Part shown: positions 28,886 to 37,314 of the stretch, in pieces | How the letters are laid out: each line of letters starts with the position of its first letter | Position numbering within the stretch: position 1 is the first letter of the stretch | Assembly (NCBI GenBank): GCA_903819975.1 | Contig: CAIJFI010000004.1 | Coordinates: forward strand, 248,001-312,000 | Reading direction: 5' to 3' | Length of the DNA: 64,000 nt | Source of the DNA: an uncultured Bacteroidota bacterium | GTDB taxonomy: Bacteria; Bacteroidota; Bacteroidia; Chitinophagales; Chitinophagaceae | The notes under the pieces: model-generated | What the model was told of the DNA's origin: nothing | What the model saw: the letters and a program-made list of their open reading frames with translations, nothing else | Database searches by the model: none | Position numbers and translations under genes: made by a program

Positions 28886-29260
28886 AACTAAATTTTTGTG
28901 GTTGATTGTAGGTTGTAAAGTTGCCGTTTTAGGTATGAATTTATAATAATTCTAGATTACTAAATTGTTAACAAATGGATTGGCATTATTATGTAATAAA
29001 CTAAAAAAGCAGGTTTAGATACGCCTTTTAAACAATGGCAGATGCCAGTAAGTTGCTTAATGAAAAAGGGAAGTAGTTTCCTACTTCCCTTTTGTAAAAT
29101 CCATAGCTTTCCCCCAAAAGCTGACACAATATCTATAAATCTTCAAATCCTAATATGTAAGTAGGTAATCAAATGAGTGGCGTAATAGGTTATTTCTTAT
29201 CTTTAATTAGATTATTGTCATATATAATACGTTACTTTCCTATTAAATTATTGAAAATCA
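28886..29260. other. 375-bp gene-free region with two hairpins (possible small RNA)
   Basis: I see no credible protein gene here. There is a 13-bp stem, AAAAGGGAAGTAG/CTACTTCCCTTTT, with a TTTC loop at 29064-29093 and poly-T on either strand. Twelve bp further lies AGCTTT-CCCCCA-AAAGCT (29105-29122). The flanking genes diverge from this gap, so neither hairpin can terminate them. A terminator-like hairpin here implies an unannotated short transcript, more likely on the minus strand, where the C-rich/G-rich loop hairpin would precede the terminator. The leader of the 29261 gene also lies here. Confidence 0.45.
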
Positions 29261-30673
29261 ATGAGTTACTTTTTTAAGAAAAATCCAATATTTTTTCTCT
29301 TTTTCTTGTCCTTGATGAGTGTTAACGCTATTGCGCAGGGCTTAGATTCGGTTTATAAAGCTCCTAATAATCCATTTATTCAAAAAATTATAGAACTAAA
29401 GGACTTTAATATTCAAATAATCCTGTCTCCAGAAACAGGCCCTTTGCCTTTAGCCAACACCATGATGGCTGCAAATGCACAACACTTGATAAAAAATGGG
29501 TCAGATATATATATTATGATTCAGCAAACAGGCTTTATTTATAAGTTAACTAGTTATGATTCAACTACTTGCACTTATAAAAGGATCGACCACACCATTA
29601 ATTTGAACTATAACATAAATTGTAACACTTTTTTTTACCAAAATCAACTGTTTAGTTTTGGCGGGTATGGTTTTTGGAAAAATAATGGGCATTTAAGAAA
29701 ATTCAATTTTGAAGATCGTGAATGGGATATCATTCCGTTAGACAAGGAAGTGATCTCTAGCCAGTTTGTATGGTTTGACGAAAAAGCTGGTAGATTATAT
29801 GTTCCTTTTCAAAGAATCATTAATGCAGGTATTGAGGGTGATGAAAATATTAAGGGGATACCTGAATTTACAAGTCATTATTTGGATTTAAAAACGCACA
29901 AATGGGAAAAGATAGGAGATTTAGAATCTGGATCAAGGGATTTATTGGTAAATGATGTTTCCTCAAGTGCTTATTTAACCTATACTGGCGGCTTATTACA
30001 TTTGGTACATGATGGTACCTATCTTTTTGATTTTATTCATAACAAAATGTATAAATCAAAAAATGCTGATTTAAGCCAATTTTTAATAAGAAGGGCTTCC
30101 TTCGTAAATATGTTTATTTATAAGGGCCATATTTATAGTTATAATGTTGGAACTAAAACTTTTAATTTATACCCTTTTAAAATCTCTGACTTTGAATTGT
30201 TAAAGTCTAATATGTGGGGTTCTTCCACCCAGTTATACTATATATTATTAGCAGTTACATTAATTAGCATCTTAATAGTTTTTTCAATTTGGTTGTTTAA
30301 TAGAAGTGTTAAACGTAAGCTAGAATTAACTCAATTAAAATTATTAAAGAATAAAACGGTTACACAGGCTTTTACTGGAACCGAGGTTTCACTTATTAAT
30401 TTATTACTCACTTCTTCGCTTAAAAATGAAAATGTTGAAATTTATCAAATCAACCACGTTCTTGGTATTAAGGATAAAAACATTGGACTTCAGAAAAAAG
30501 TTAGAAGCGATGTAATGAAGGCTATTAATGATAAATACGAGTTTATTACACAAGCAAATACAAGCTTAATTGGTAGCAGTAGGAAGATAGATGACAAGCG
30601 TTTTTACGAGTATTTTATTACCCCATCTGAGGTTAAAACTATTCAAAGAATTATTAATAATAACGCTGAATAG
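29261..30673 (+). CDS. Membrane-anchored putative regulator: periplasmic sensor plus winged-helix-like tail
   Basis: The protein has 470 residues: a signal peptide ending IAQ, then a periplasmic region (about 27-320) with beta-strand motifs of kelch/propeller type (NQLFSFGGYGFWKNNGHLRKF, HYLDLKTHKWEKIG). One membrane helix (YYILLAVTLISILIVFSIWLF, about 325-347) leads to a 123-residue cytoplasmic tail. The tail contains LINLLLTSSLKN, YQINHVLGIKD and QKKVRSDVMKAIN, which look like a winged-helix DNA-binding unit. This layout suggests a ToxR/CadC-like one-component regulator, possibly controlling the TonB/HmuY pair just downstream. The function is inferred; I do not recognise a named family. Confidence 0.7.
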   Translation: MSYFFKKNPIFFLFFLSLMSVNAIAQGLDSVYKAPNNPFIQKIIELKDFNIQIILSPETGPLPLANTMMAANAQHLIKNGSDIYIMIQQTGFIYKLTSYDSTTCTYKRIDHTINLNYNINCNTFFYQNQLFSFGGYGFWKNNGHLRKFNFEDREWDIIPLDKEVISSQFVWFDEKAGRLYVPFQRIINAGIEGDENIKGIPEFTSHYLDLKTHKWEKIGDLESGSRDLLVNDVSSSAYLTYTGGLLHLVHDGTYLFDFIHNKMYKSKNADLSQFLIRRASFVNMFIYKGHIYSYNVGTKTFNLYPFKISDFELLKSNMWGSSTQLYYILLAVTLISILIVFSIWLFNRSVKRKLELTQLKLLKNKTVTQAFTGTEVSLINLLLTSSLKNENVEIYQINHVLGIKDKNIGLQKKVRSDVMKAINDKYEFITQANTSLIGSSRKIDDKRFYEYFITPSEVKTIQRIINNNAE

Positions 30674-30772
30674 CCCGAAATGTCATAGTAGTGTCAAATT
30701 ATGAGCTTATTGAGGTAATTATTGATGCTCATTTATAAGTGTGTTTACAATTCTTTTGAACTTTGTATTCAA

Positions 30773-32857
30773 ATGAAGAAAACACTTGTATATCTATTAA
30801 TACTGACTCCCTCTTTTTTGTTTTCACAAATAAGATTCATCAGGGATACCATGCAAATGCAGGGTGACACTGTGGTAGTAACTGCAAATAGAACAGAGCG
30901 AAAATTGAGTAATGTTACCGTTCCGGTTAATATTATTAACGCAAAGCAACTTCAACAAACAGGATCTTTAAGACTTACAGATATTTTAAAAGAACAACCG
31001 GGCCTAACCATTTCAAGCGGTTTTGGCGCTGGTGTACAATTACAAGGTTTAAACCCAGATTACACTATCATACTTATTAATGGAGAGCCACTAGTCGGAA
31101 GAACGGCTGGTGTTTTGGATTTGAATAGAATTGCGCTTGGGAATATTAAAAAAATTGAAATTGTAAAAGGTCCCTCTTCAAGTTTATATGGAAGCGAAGC
31201 AATGGCCGGGGTAATAAATATTATAACGGACGCGACTACAGCGATACCATTACAAGCTTCATTAAGGTATGGAACATATCAAACCTTAGATGCAGGTATT
31301 AATAATTCAATCGCCACTAAATCTATTTTTTATCAGGGTTTCTATAATTATTATAGTACCAATGGATATAGTATAAGACCTAATAGCAGTAGTCGTGTAA
31401 CTACTCCTATTGATAGATTTACAACAAACCAACAATTTAAAGTAAACCTAAGTGACAATACAAATCTTGCATTAGGATTAAGACTGACAGATGAAAAAAT
31501 TCAAAATGATATTTCGGTAAGTAATGGAGGTACAACTATTACATCTAATGGCAAGGAACATAATACAGATCAAAATTTTAATCTAACATTAAATCACAGA
31601 TTTTCAAACAGTTTAAAAACAAGTTTTAGAGGTTATTCAACCGAGTATAACTCAAAGCAAGATCTCGTTACTGTTACTGGATCACCTTATTACGATTTGT
31701 TAAATCATTTGTTTCAACGTATCGAAAATCAAACCGACTGGAGTATCAATAAACAATTGAATTTGCAAATAGGTGCAGGTTCTGTTTGGGAAGGCGTTAA
31801 GAGTACTAGGTATGATAGTGAAAAAGTAAGAAAAAATAATTCAATTCAATATGGATTTACGCAATTAGAATGGGATGCGAATAAAAAACTAATTGTAATA
31901 GGCGGGTTAAGATTTGATAAAAATGAAGCTTATGCTTCGGCTTTCAGCCCTAAAATTTCGGCCCTATATAAATTAACTACTAAACAAAAAATTAGATTCA
32001 GTATTGGTGAAGGATTTAAAGCCCCAGATTTTAGACAAATTTATTTAGACTTTACAAATGCAGCAGCAGGTGGTTATAGTGTATTTGGTACCGCTCAAGC
32101 TCAACAAGTAATTGGGCAGTTGCAAACAATGGGACAAATAGGAGCGTTGTATGATAATTATTACCAATTAAAAGCATTAAAACCTGAATACTCAACTGGA
32201 ATGCATCTTTCATGGGATTACGAACCTACTGTTAACAGTCTTTTAAGTGTTCAAGTTTTTAGAAATGATATTAGCAACTTAATTCAGGTACAGCAAGTAG
32301 GTGCATATATTACTGGCGCACAAATATTTAGTTATTTAAATATTGGACGTGCATTTACACAAGGTGTTGAAATAGAAGCTAAACAAAAAATAGCTAAGAA
32401 TTTAATTGTAAGTGGAGGATATCAGTATTTAGAAACTGGAGACAAAGATCAAATTGCGCATATTAAAGCTGGAACAGTTTATACAAGAGATGCAAATGGT
32501 TATAGTAGGCTTTTGACTTTAAGTGATTACGTTGGACTGCCTAATAACAGCAAACATAAAGCACAATTAAAATTAAGTTATTATAAGACCAATGGATTTT
32601 TTGCAAATGTGAGAGCATTGTATCGTAGCCAATGGGCAGTGAATAATACGAATGGGAACGAAGTATATGACAATGGCGATGAATTTGCAAAAGGTTATGT
32701 GTCAGTAAGCTCTTCTGTTGGTAAAGACTATAAAAATGGATTTTCGGTTCAGGTAGGATGTGATAATATTTCTAATTATATAGATGCTTCAAATTTACCC
32801 AACCTGCCAGGCAGAACCTACTTTGCAACAATCAAATATCAAATATCAAAAAAATAA
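30773..32857 (+). CDS. TonB-dependent receptor, probable heme/HmuR-like
   Basis: The ATG at 30773 (694 residues) puts the signal peptide MKKTLVYLLILTPSFLFSQ first; the ORF extends upstream without support. The TonB-box region is DTVVVTANRTER. The plug contains ILKEQPGLTISSGFGAGVQL, PDYTIILINGEPLVGRTAGV and IVKGPSSSLYGSEAMAGVIN, followed by a barrel ending YFATIKYQISKK. The HmuY-family lipoprotein gene starts 6 bp after its stop, which supports a heme or porphyrin ligand as in Porphyromonas HmuR/HmuY. The order is reversed relative to the hmuYR operon. Confidence 0.9.
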   Translation: MKKTLVYLLILTPSFLFSQIRFIRDTMQMQGDTVVVTANRTERKLSNVTVPVNIINAKQLQQTGSLRLTDILKEQPGLTISSGFGAGVQLQGLNPDYTIILINGEPLVGRTAGVLDLNRIALGNIKKIEIVKGPSSSLYGSEAMAGVINIITDATTAIPLQASLRYGTYQTLDAGINNSIATKSIFYQGFYNYYSTNGYSIRPNSSSRVTTPIDRFTTNQQFKVNLSDNTNLALGLRLTDEKIQNDISVSNGGTTITSNGKEHNTDQNFNLTLNHRFSNSLKTSFRGYSTEYNSKQDLVTVTGSPYYDLLNHLFQRIENQTDWSINKQLNLQIGAGSVWEGVKSTRYDSEKVRKNNSIQYGFTQLEWDANKKLIVIGGLRFDKNEAYASAFSPKISALYKLTTKQKIRFSIGEGFKAPDFRQIYLDFTNAAAGGYSVFGTAQAQQVIGQLQTMGQIGALYDNYYQLKALKPEYSTGMHLSWDYEPTVNSLLSVQVFRNDISNLIQVQQVGAYITGAQIFSYLNIGRAFTQGVEIEAKQKIAKNLIVSGGYQYLETGDKDQIAHIKAGTVYTRDANGYSRLLTLSDYVGLPNNSKHKAQLKLSYYKTNGFFANVRALYRSQWAVNNTNGNEVYDNGDEFAKGYVSVSSSVGKDYKNGFSVQVGCDNISNYIDASNLPNLPGRTYFATIKYQISKK

Positions 32858-32863
32858 TCTCCA

Positions 32864-33508
32864 ATGAAAAAAAGTTTACAATCAATCGCGTTAATTATTG
32901 TTTTGGCAACTAGTGTTATAGCATGTTCAAAATCAGATACTACAACAGTATTGCCAGTTACTGCTGTTACAGTAAGAGATATCCCTGCTGATACAGTTGT
33001 TGGCTTAAGTTCACAAGGAATGCCAATTACTAATGGTATTTATACATTTTATAGTCTTGAAAAGAATGCGTTAGTACCTAATACGGATAGTGCTAGTACA
33101 AAATGGGATATTGCATTTATGTCAACACGCATTTTAACAAATGGTGGCACAAGTGGTGTAGGATTAGGCGGTGCATTTGTTTATACAGGTTTATTTGACG
33201 ATTTAAAAACAATCTCTACAGATTCTGTTTTCAAAACTGATAATGCGCCTACTTCTTATGCAATTACAACTGGTAGTGGTAAAGGTTGGTACACATATGA
33301 TCAATTAACAAGCTTGATCACTCCATTAGCTGGTAGAGTTTTGGTTATTAGAACCGCATCTGGTAAATATGCAAAAATGGAAATCACATGTTATTATAAA
33401 GGAGGAACAACACTTCCTGCATCAGCAACTGACATGGATAAGTTAACAAAACAACGCTATTATACTTTCCGTTATGCTTATCAACCTAATGGAACTAAGA
33501 CCTTCTAG
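32864..33508 (+). CDS. HmuY family lipoprotein
   Basis: The 214-residue lipoprotein has a signal sequence ending SVIACSK (lipid-modified Cys about 21). HmuY-family features are KWDIAFMSTRIL, TYDQLTSLITPLAGRVLVIR and KYAKMEITCYYKGG. HmuY proteins capture heme at the cell surface and hand it to a TonB receptor. Whether the specific axial residues for heme are present cannot be judged without alignment; some HmuY homologues bind other ligands. It is cotranscribed with the receptor upstream and ends at a strong terminator. Confidence 0.88.
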   Translation: MKKSLQSIALIIVLATSVIACSKSDTTTVLPVTAVTVRDIPADTVVGLSSQGMPITNGIYTFYSLEKNALVPNTDSASTKWDIAFMSTRILTNGGTSGVGLGGAFVYTGLFDDLKTISTDSVFKTDNAPTSYAITTGSGKGWYTYDQLTSLITPLAGRVLVIRTASGKYAKMEITCYYKGGTTLPASATDMDKLTKQRYYTFRYAYQPNGTKTF

Positions 33509-33530
33509 CATTTTAAAAATTTTCTGTTTT

Positions 33531-33566
33531 ATAAAAAAGGGAGTCCGTCTGGACTCCCTTTTTTAT
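33531..33566. terminator. Strong bidirectional terminator
   Basis: A 16-bp perfect stem (ATAAAAAAGGGAGTCC/GGACTCCCTTTTTTAT) with a GTCT loop sits between the convergent HmuY and M28 genes. Confidence 0.9.
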
Positions 33567-33586
33567 AAGGCGATTAAATTAAAAAT

Positions 33587-35077
33587 TTATCTTTCTAATT
33601 TAAAACCTTTATCTGTTGCTGGTCTTATAGGTGCATTTGCAACTTTATATCCAGTACGATACATCCAGTCTGCCATCTTTTTTAATTTAGGATAGTTAAT
33701 GTTTTCTGCATTATCAAGCGGAGTATGGTAATCGTCATGTAGTAATGAAGTATACATGATAGCTGGAATACCTAGTCTTGCATAAGGTAAATGATCACTT
33801 CTAAAATACCAGCCTTCAACATGCGTTACCTTATCATATGTAGTATCTAATTTAAACTTAGGTCCTTCGTTATTTGCTTCCATCGCCATTTTTATTAAAT
33901 CCGATGAATTACGGTGTGGTGCTTGTGAGCCCAGTACTGCTGCACTATCAATATTGTTTCTACCAATCATATCTCCATTTAAAACAGCTACAATTTTATT
34001 AATTGGAACAGTTGGGTGTGAAGAATAATATCTTGATCCTAATAATCCTCTTTCCTCCGCACCCTGTATCACAAATATGATAGATCGTTTAGCAGGATTT
34101 TTTACAAAAGCTCTTGCATTCGCAAGCATTGCTACATCTACACTTCCATTGTCATCGGCGCCATAATAAGTAGAGTCGTTATTGATTGCGTTACGAATAC
34201 CATGCGCATCCTGATGACCACTGTATAATAAGTACTCTGATTTTAAATTAGGATCAGTACCGTTAATTTTACCAACAATATTTACCGATGGGTATGGGTA
34301 TTTTTCAACTATTAGATTTGCACTTAGGTACACCAAATTTTTTTCTAAACCTACTTTCGCGTTTTTGTGTAACCAAAGTACCGGTACCGTTGTATTTACT
34401 TGCGTATTAGGTCCACCTTCTATATCATAACTACCTCTTTTGAAATTTTCGTTGGCATCGTCCCAAGCTTTTTCCGCAATGTCGTCTGCAATAATCACAA
34501 TAGCAATAGCACCTTTCCTAATTAAAGGCATTCCATATTTTGCAAGAATGCTTCGACTGTATCTCCAAGTAGGTAAGGATACATTTAAATTTATTCCATT
34601 AGAAGATGCATTAAATGCAATTACTTTATTCTTAACATCAATATTATTAGTGTCTATATTTGCGGCATCACCTATATATACAATTGGGGCATTAATTTGT
34701 TTATTAGCCATTTGCGCCACACTCACATCTTTCCATAGTTCTAATTTTGAATCAGATGTAGTTTTGGTATCAAATAAGTGAATAGACGAATTGTCTGCAA
34801 TACGATTACGCCACATTGTAAAGAACTGCAGATAAGTGCCATCATCCCCAGCCGGCAATAGACCAATAGATCTATATTTTTCCGCCAACCACATTGAAGC
34901 TTTTAATTCATCAATTGTTCCAGCTGATCTGCCTTTAAAATGAGGATCGGCAAACTCGTATAAGTCTTTCTTTAAGTCCGACTCCTTAATTAAATCTAAT
35001 CCAGGAGGATTTGATTTCTGAGCCATTAAACCTAATTGGCTTAAAACCACAAAGGCAGTGATTATTGTTTTTTTCAT
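33587..35077 (-). CDS. Secreted M28 family metallopeptidase (second copy)
   Basis: The product is 496 residues from the ATG at 35077, three codons inside the ORF, giving a standard signal peptide (ending LMAQ). It has a PA-domain-like insertion (about 125-270) and then an M28 core: SGHQDAHG (His, Asp), YGADDNGS (bridging Asp), GAEERG (Glu-Glu), LNGDMIGR (Asp) and DDYHTPLD (His). All ligands are canonical here, unlike the copy at 71-1366. It is a likely periplasmic aminopeptidase or carboxypeptidase. The DUF4442 gene is 28 bp upstream on the same strand, so an operon is possible. Confidence 0.93.
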   Translation of the reverse strand: MKKTIITAFVVLSQLGLMAQKSNPPGLDLIKESDLKKDLYEFADPHFKGRSAGTIDELKASMWLAEKYRSIGLLPAGDDGTYLQFFTMWRNRIADNSSIHLFDTKTTSDSKLELWKDVSVAQMANKQINAPIVYIGDAANIDTNNIDVKNKVIAFNASSNGINLNVSLPTWRYSRSILAKYGMPLIRKGAIAIVIIADDIAEKAWDDANENFKRGSYDIEGGPNTQVNTTVPVLWLHKNAKVGLEKNLVYLSANLIVEKYPYPSVNIVGKINGTDPNLKSEYLLYSGHQDAHGIRNAINNDSTYYGADDNGSVDVAMLANARAFVKNPAKRSIIFVIQGAEERGLLGSRYYSSHPTVPINKIVAVLNGDMIGRNNIDSAAVLGSQAPHRNSSDLIKMAMEANNEGPKFKLDTTYDKVTHVEGWYFRSDHLPYARLGIPAIMYTSLLHDDYHTPLDNAENINYPKLKKMADWMYRTGYKVANAPIRPATDKGFKLER

Positions 35078-35105
35078 ATTGATCATTTATAATTTGTACT
35101 TAAAT

Positions 35106-35597
35106 TTATTTTGCCAACTTCGCTTTAAAACTCCATGTAAACTTAAACTCAGCAACGGTTTCTCCCATTTCGTTTTCCCCAATCGACTTGCTAATTAAGG
35201 TAACACCCTCTCCCGTTCGCATTGTTTCTTCAATTGCCTGTTTGATAGCGTCTCCATCATTACATGTAAAAGTTAATTTTCCTGTACCTTTTTTTAAGAA
35301 AGCAGCTTCCATATTAACAACTAGCATACTTACTTTAGGACTGCGGTTATAAATATGACCAAAGGCTAATAAGCCGGTGCTCATTTCAGCTGCCATTGCT
35401 TCGGCTGCAAAGTAAACCGATTTAAAAGGGTTTTTACTAAACCACGAGTGTTTTACATTAATACTACATGCTTGCTGATTGATGGCCTTTAATTTAAGTC
35501 CTACAAAAAAGGCAGCAGGCAATTTGGTTGCTAAAAAGAAACCAAAACGAAAAGGGGAACTGATTTTATGTACAAAGGAGTCAAATGAGGTATTCAT
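35106..35597 (-). CDS. DUF4442 hotdog-fold protein
   Basis: The product is 163 residues from the ATG at 35597. The longer ORF start at 35648 lies next to the preceding gene's terminator and adds an implausible hydrophobic segment. The block KHSWFSKNPFKSVYFAAEAMAAEMSTGL is characteristic of DUF4442 proteins, which have a hotdog thioesterase-like fold. The closing strand AEFKFTWSFKAK fits the same fold. It is cytoplasmic, with a probable acyl-CoA or related thioester substrate; activity has not been established from sequence. Confidence 0.88.
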   Translation of the reverse strand: MNTSFDSFVHKISSPFRFGFFLATKLPAAFFVGLKLKAINQQACSINVKHSWFSKNPFKSVYFAAEAMAAEMSTGLLAFGHIYNRSPKVSMLVVNMEAAFLKKGTGKLTFTCNDGDAIKQAIEETMRTGEGVTLISKSIGENEMGETVAEFKFTWSFKAKLAK

Positions 35598-35648
35598 AAA
35601 AAAGGTTGAACTTAAAATTACTAATAACCGCTCATATATAGACAACAA

Positions 35649-35676
35649 AAAAGCACCAACCTGAGTTGGTGCTTTT
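35649..35676 (-). terminator. Intrinsic terminator of the cytochrome/DUF5777 operon
   Basis: A 12-bp stem (AAAAGCACCAAC/GTTGGTGCTTTT) with a 4-nt loop and a T run on the minus strand lies 26 bp past the DUF5777 stop. It also excludes the 35648 start for DUF4442. Confidence 0.85.
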
Positions 35677-35701
35677 AAGACAAGCGAAAGTTAGTAGGTA
35701 A

Positions 35702-36619
35702 TTATTTTCCTAAGAAAGTGCTTCGGTTAATTGTGAAACCTAGTGCGAAACTACCATTAGCGATACTCATGCTGTTTCTAGATAATTGGTCGATATTAGA
35801 TCCAAATGTTGTATTACCAACAAAGAAGCGAAATTGGTGACCTCCAGAATTAACTTCAACACCTACAGAAAGTAAGTCAGGTTGGTAATTTATGATATTG
35901 CCTGTGCTAGTTAATATATTTTCATACATATTAAGTTGACGAGAATATTCAAAATCTAAATTGATTAAATCAGAAAGTTTATACTTTCCACCCAATCCAA
36001 TTGAATATATTTCATTGTCATTATTTATACCATAAGGCACTTTGTTAAAGTGAACTACAGTTGGCATTAATTGTAATGAAAGTTTATCACTAAACTTGCG
36101 AGAGATTAAAAGTTGATTTACATAGTTGTATCTATCTCCAACAAAAGTGATTGACTTGTCTGGCGCAGTGTTAACATTAACCAAAGAGTATAAGGCTAAA
36201 GAAACCGGGATGTTTTTTGCGCCTGTTTGTTGACGTAAAAATTTAATTTTTGTAAATCCTTCATACTTTGAACTTCCAGCTGCAGCTACACCCACATTTA
36301 ACCAACGTACTGGTGAATAATCAAAAGACAAGTAAGTGTAAGCAACACCAGAGTTAATACCAAATAATTGCGCGCCAATTTGTGATCCCGCGTTTTTATT
36401 ATAGATTTCACTAAAGTGGTGAGAAATCATAAACTGAAATTCTCCTTTTGCTCCCATTTCAGTAGTCTGCATGTTGATTAGCTTAGATGTGCTAAATACA
36501 TTTTTAGTGATTTTTTGTTTTGGAGCTACTTTAACTTCTGCTACCGTACTATCAGTTTGAGCAAATGATTGACTCATAAATCCAAGACAAATTATACTAA
36601 GCGAAAATATTTTTTTCAT
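35702..36619 (-). CDS. DUF5777 family outer-membrane beta-barrel protein
   Basis: The 305-residue protein (signal peptide ending SFAQ) has an alternating hydrophobic/polar pattern and a terminal strand suited to a small outer-membrane barrel. Family-like blocks are STSKLINMQTTEMGAKGEFQ, SFDYSPVRWLNVGVAAA and SVGVEVNSGGHQFRFFVGN. It is the last gene of an operon with two cytochrome-like lipoproteins. The family is Bacteroidota-specific and of unknown function. The context suggests an outer-membrane component working with those cytochromes. Confidence 0.88.
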   Translation of the reverse strand: MKKIFSLSIICLGFMSQSFAQTDSTVAEVKVAPKQKITKNVFSTSKLINMQTTEMGAKGEFQFMISHHFSEIYNKNAGSQIGAQLFGINSGVAYTYLSFDYSPVRWLNVGVAAAGSSKYEGFTKIKFLRQQTGAKNIPVSLALYSLVNVNTAPDKSITFVGDRYNYVNQLLISRKFSDKLSLQLMPTVVHFNKVPYGINNDNEIYSIGLGGKYKLSDLINLDFEYSRQLNMYENILTSTGNIINYQPDLLSVGVEVNSGGHQFRFFVGNTTFGSNIDQLSRNSMSIANGSFALGFTINRSTFLGK

Positions 36620-36667
36620 AAATTTTTGTTTTAAGACAATTATAATTAATTGACCAATTTAAATTAA

Positions 36668-37285
36668 CTACTGTGGTTGCCCTTGTGCAATCCAAGTTAA
36701 AATAGTGTTTGTTGTACAAGAGTTTAAACTTAATACTGGACCAGGGTGACCTGTTGCGCCGCCACTCTTCATCATAGTAGTTAGTACTGCTTTGTCGGTT
36801 AATAATAAACTATATGTCAATACAGGAGAAACTGTACCATGACATGTAGAGCTCTTACAAGTAGAATTGTAGATTGGTAAGAAATTTGTATTGTAGGTAA
36901 TTGCACCTGAAACGACACAACCACCACCATCATCTTTAGCGCCTTGAGCTATCCAAGCATGCATTACTGTTTTTTGAGCATCAGTAAAGTGTACATTACC
37001 GTCTCCTGGGTGTTTTGAATTTGCATCTACCATATCTTTAAAGTTGCTTACCCTAGCAAGAATTGCAGGATAAAAAACGGTATCCAAATGTGAAAATGCC
37101 ACTGCAGTGCTGGTTTGTCCATTATTATGACATCCGCAACCTCCCCCGGTTACAATTGGAACAACCTCACTTCTAAAAGAAACTGTTGGCAATGATTCGA
37201 TATCCGCTTTGTTCTTATAGCAAGATGTGAATGTGCTAGCAATCATTGTTGCTAAAGCTGCCATTGTTATTAATCTTATTTTCAT
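36668..37285 (-). CDS. Cytochrome c-like lipoprotein with atypical heme motifs
   Basis: This 205-residue lipoprotein (lipobox ending FTSC, about residue 22) has two Cys-Cys-His sites. GGGCGCHNN (C50, C52, H53) has only one residue between cysteines, and TCKSSTCHG (C143, C148, H149) has four. Both differ from canonical CxxCH. The surrounding repeats (HAWIAQGAKDDGG, TWIAQGQPQ; a Trp-Ile-x-x-Gly end after each module) match planctomycete/Bacteroidota-type cytochrome modules. It is the middle gene of the operon, 29 bp after the 398-residue cytochrome. It probably binds one or two hemes in the periplasm or outer membrane. Confidence 0.75.
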   Translation of the reverse strand: MKIRLITMAALATMIASTFTSCYKNKADIESLPTVSFRSEVVPIVTGGGCGCHNNGQTSTAVAFSHLDTVFYPAILARVSNFKDMVDANSKHPGDGNVHFTDAQKTVMHAWIAQGAKDDGGGCVVSGAITYNTNFLPIYNSTCKSSTCHGTVSPVLTYSLLLTDKAVLTTMMKSGGATGHPGPVLSLNSCTTNTILTWIAQGQPQ

Positions 37286-37314
37286 ATCTCTAAAGTTTGT
37301 GTTTAATGAATTGA

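Noticed and set aside
34440-34781. 113-residue plus-strand ORF opposite the second M28 gene
   Set aside because: It is hydrophobic only because it mirrors the M28 coding frame; no promoter or homology is recognisable.
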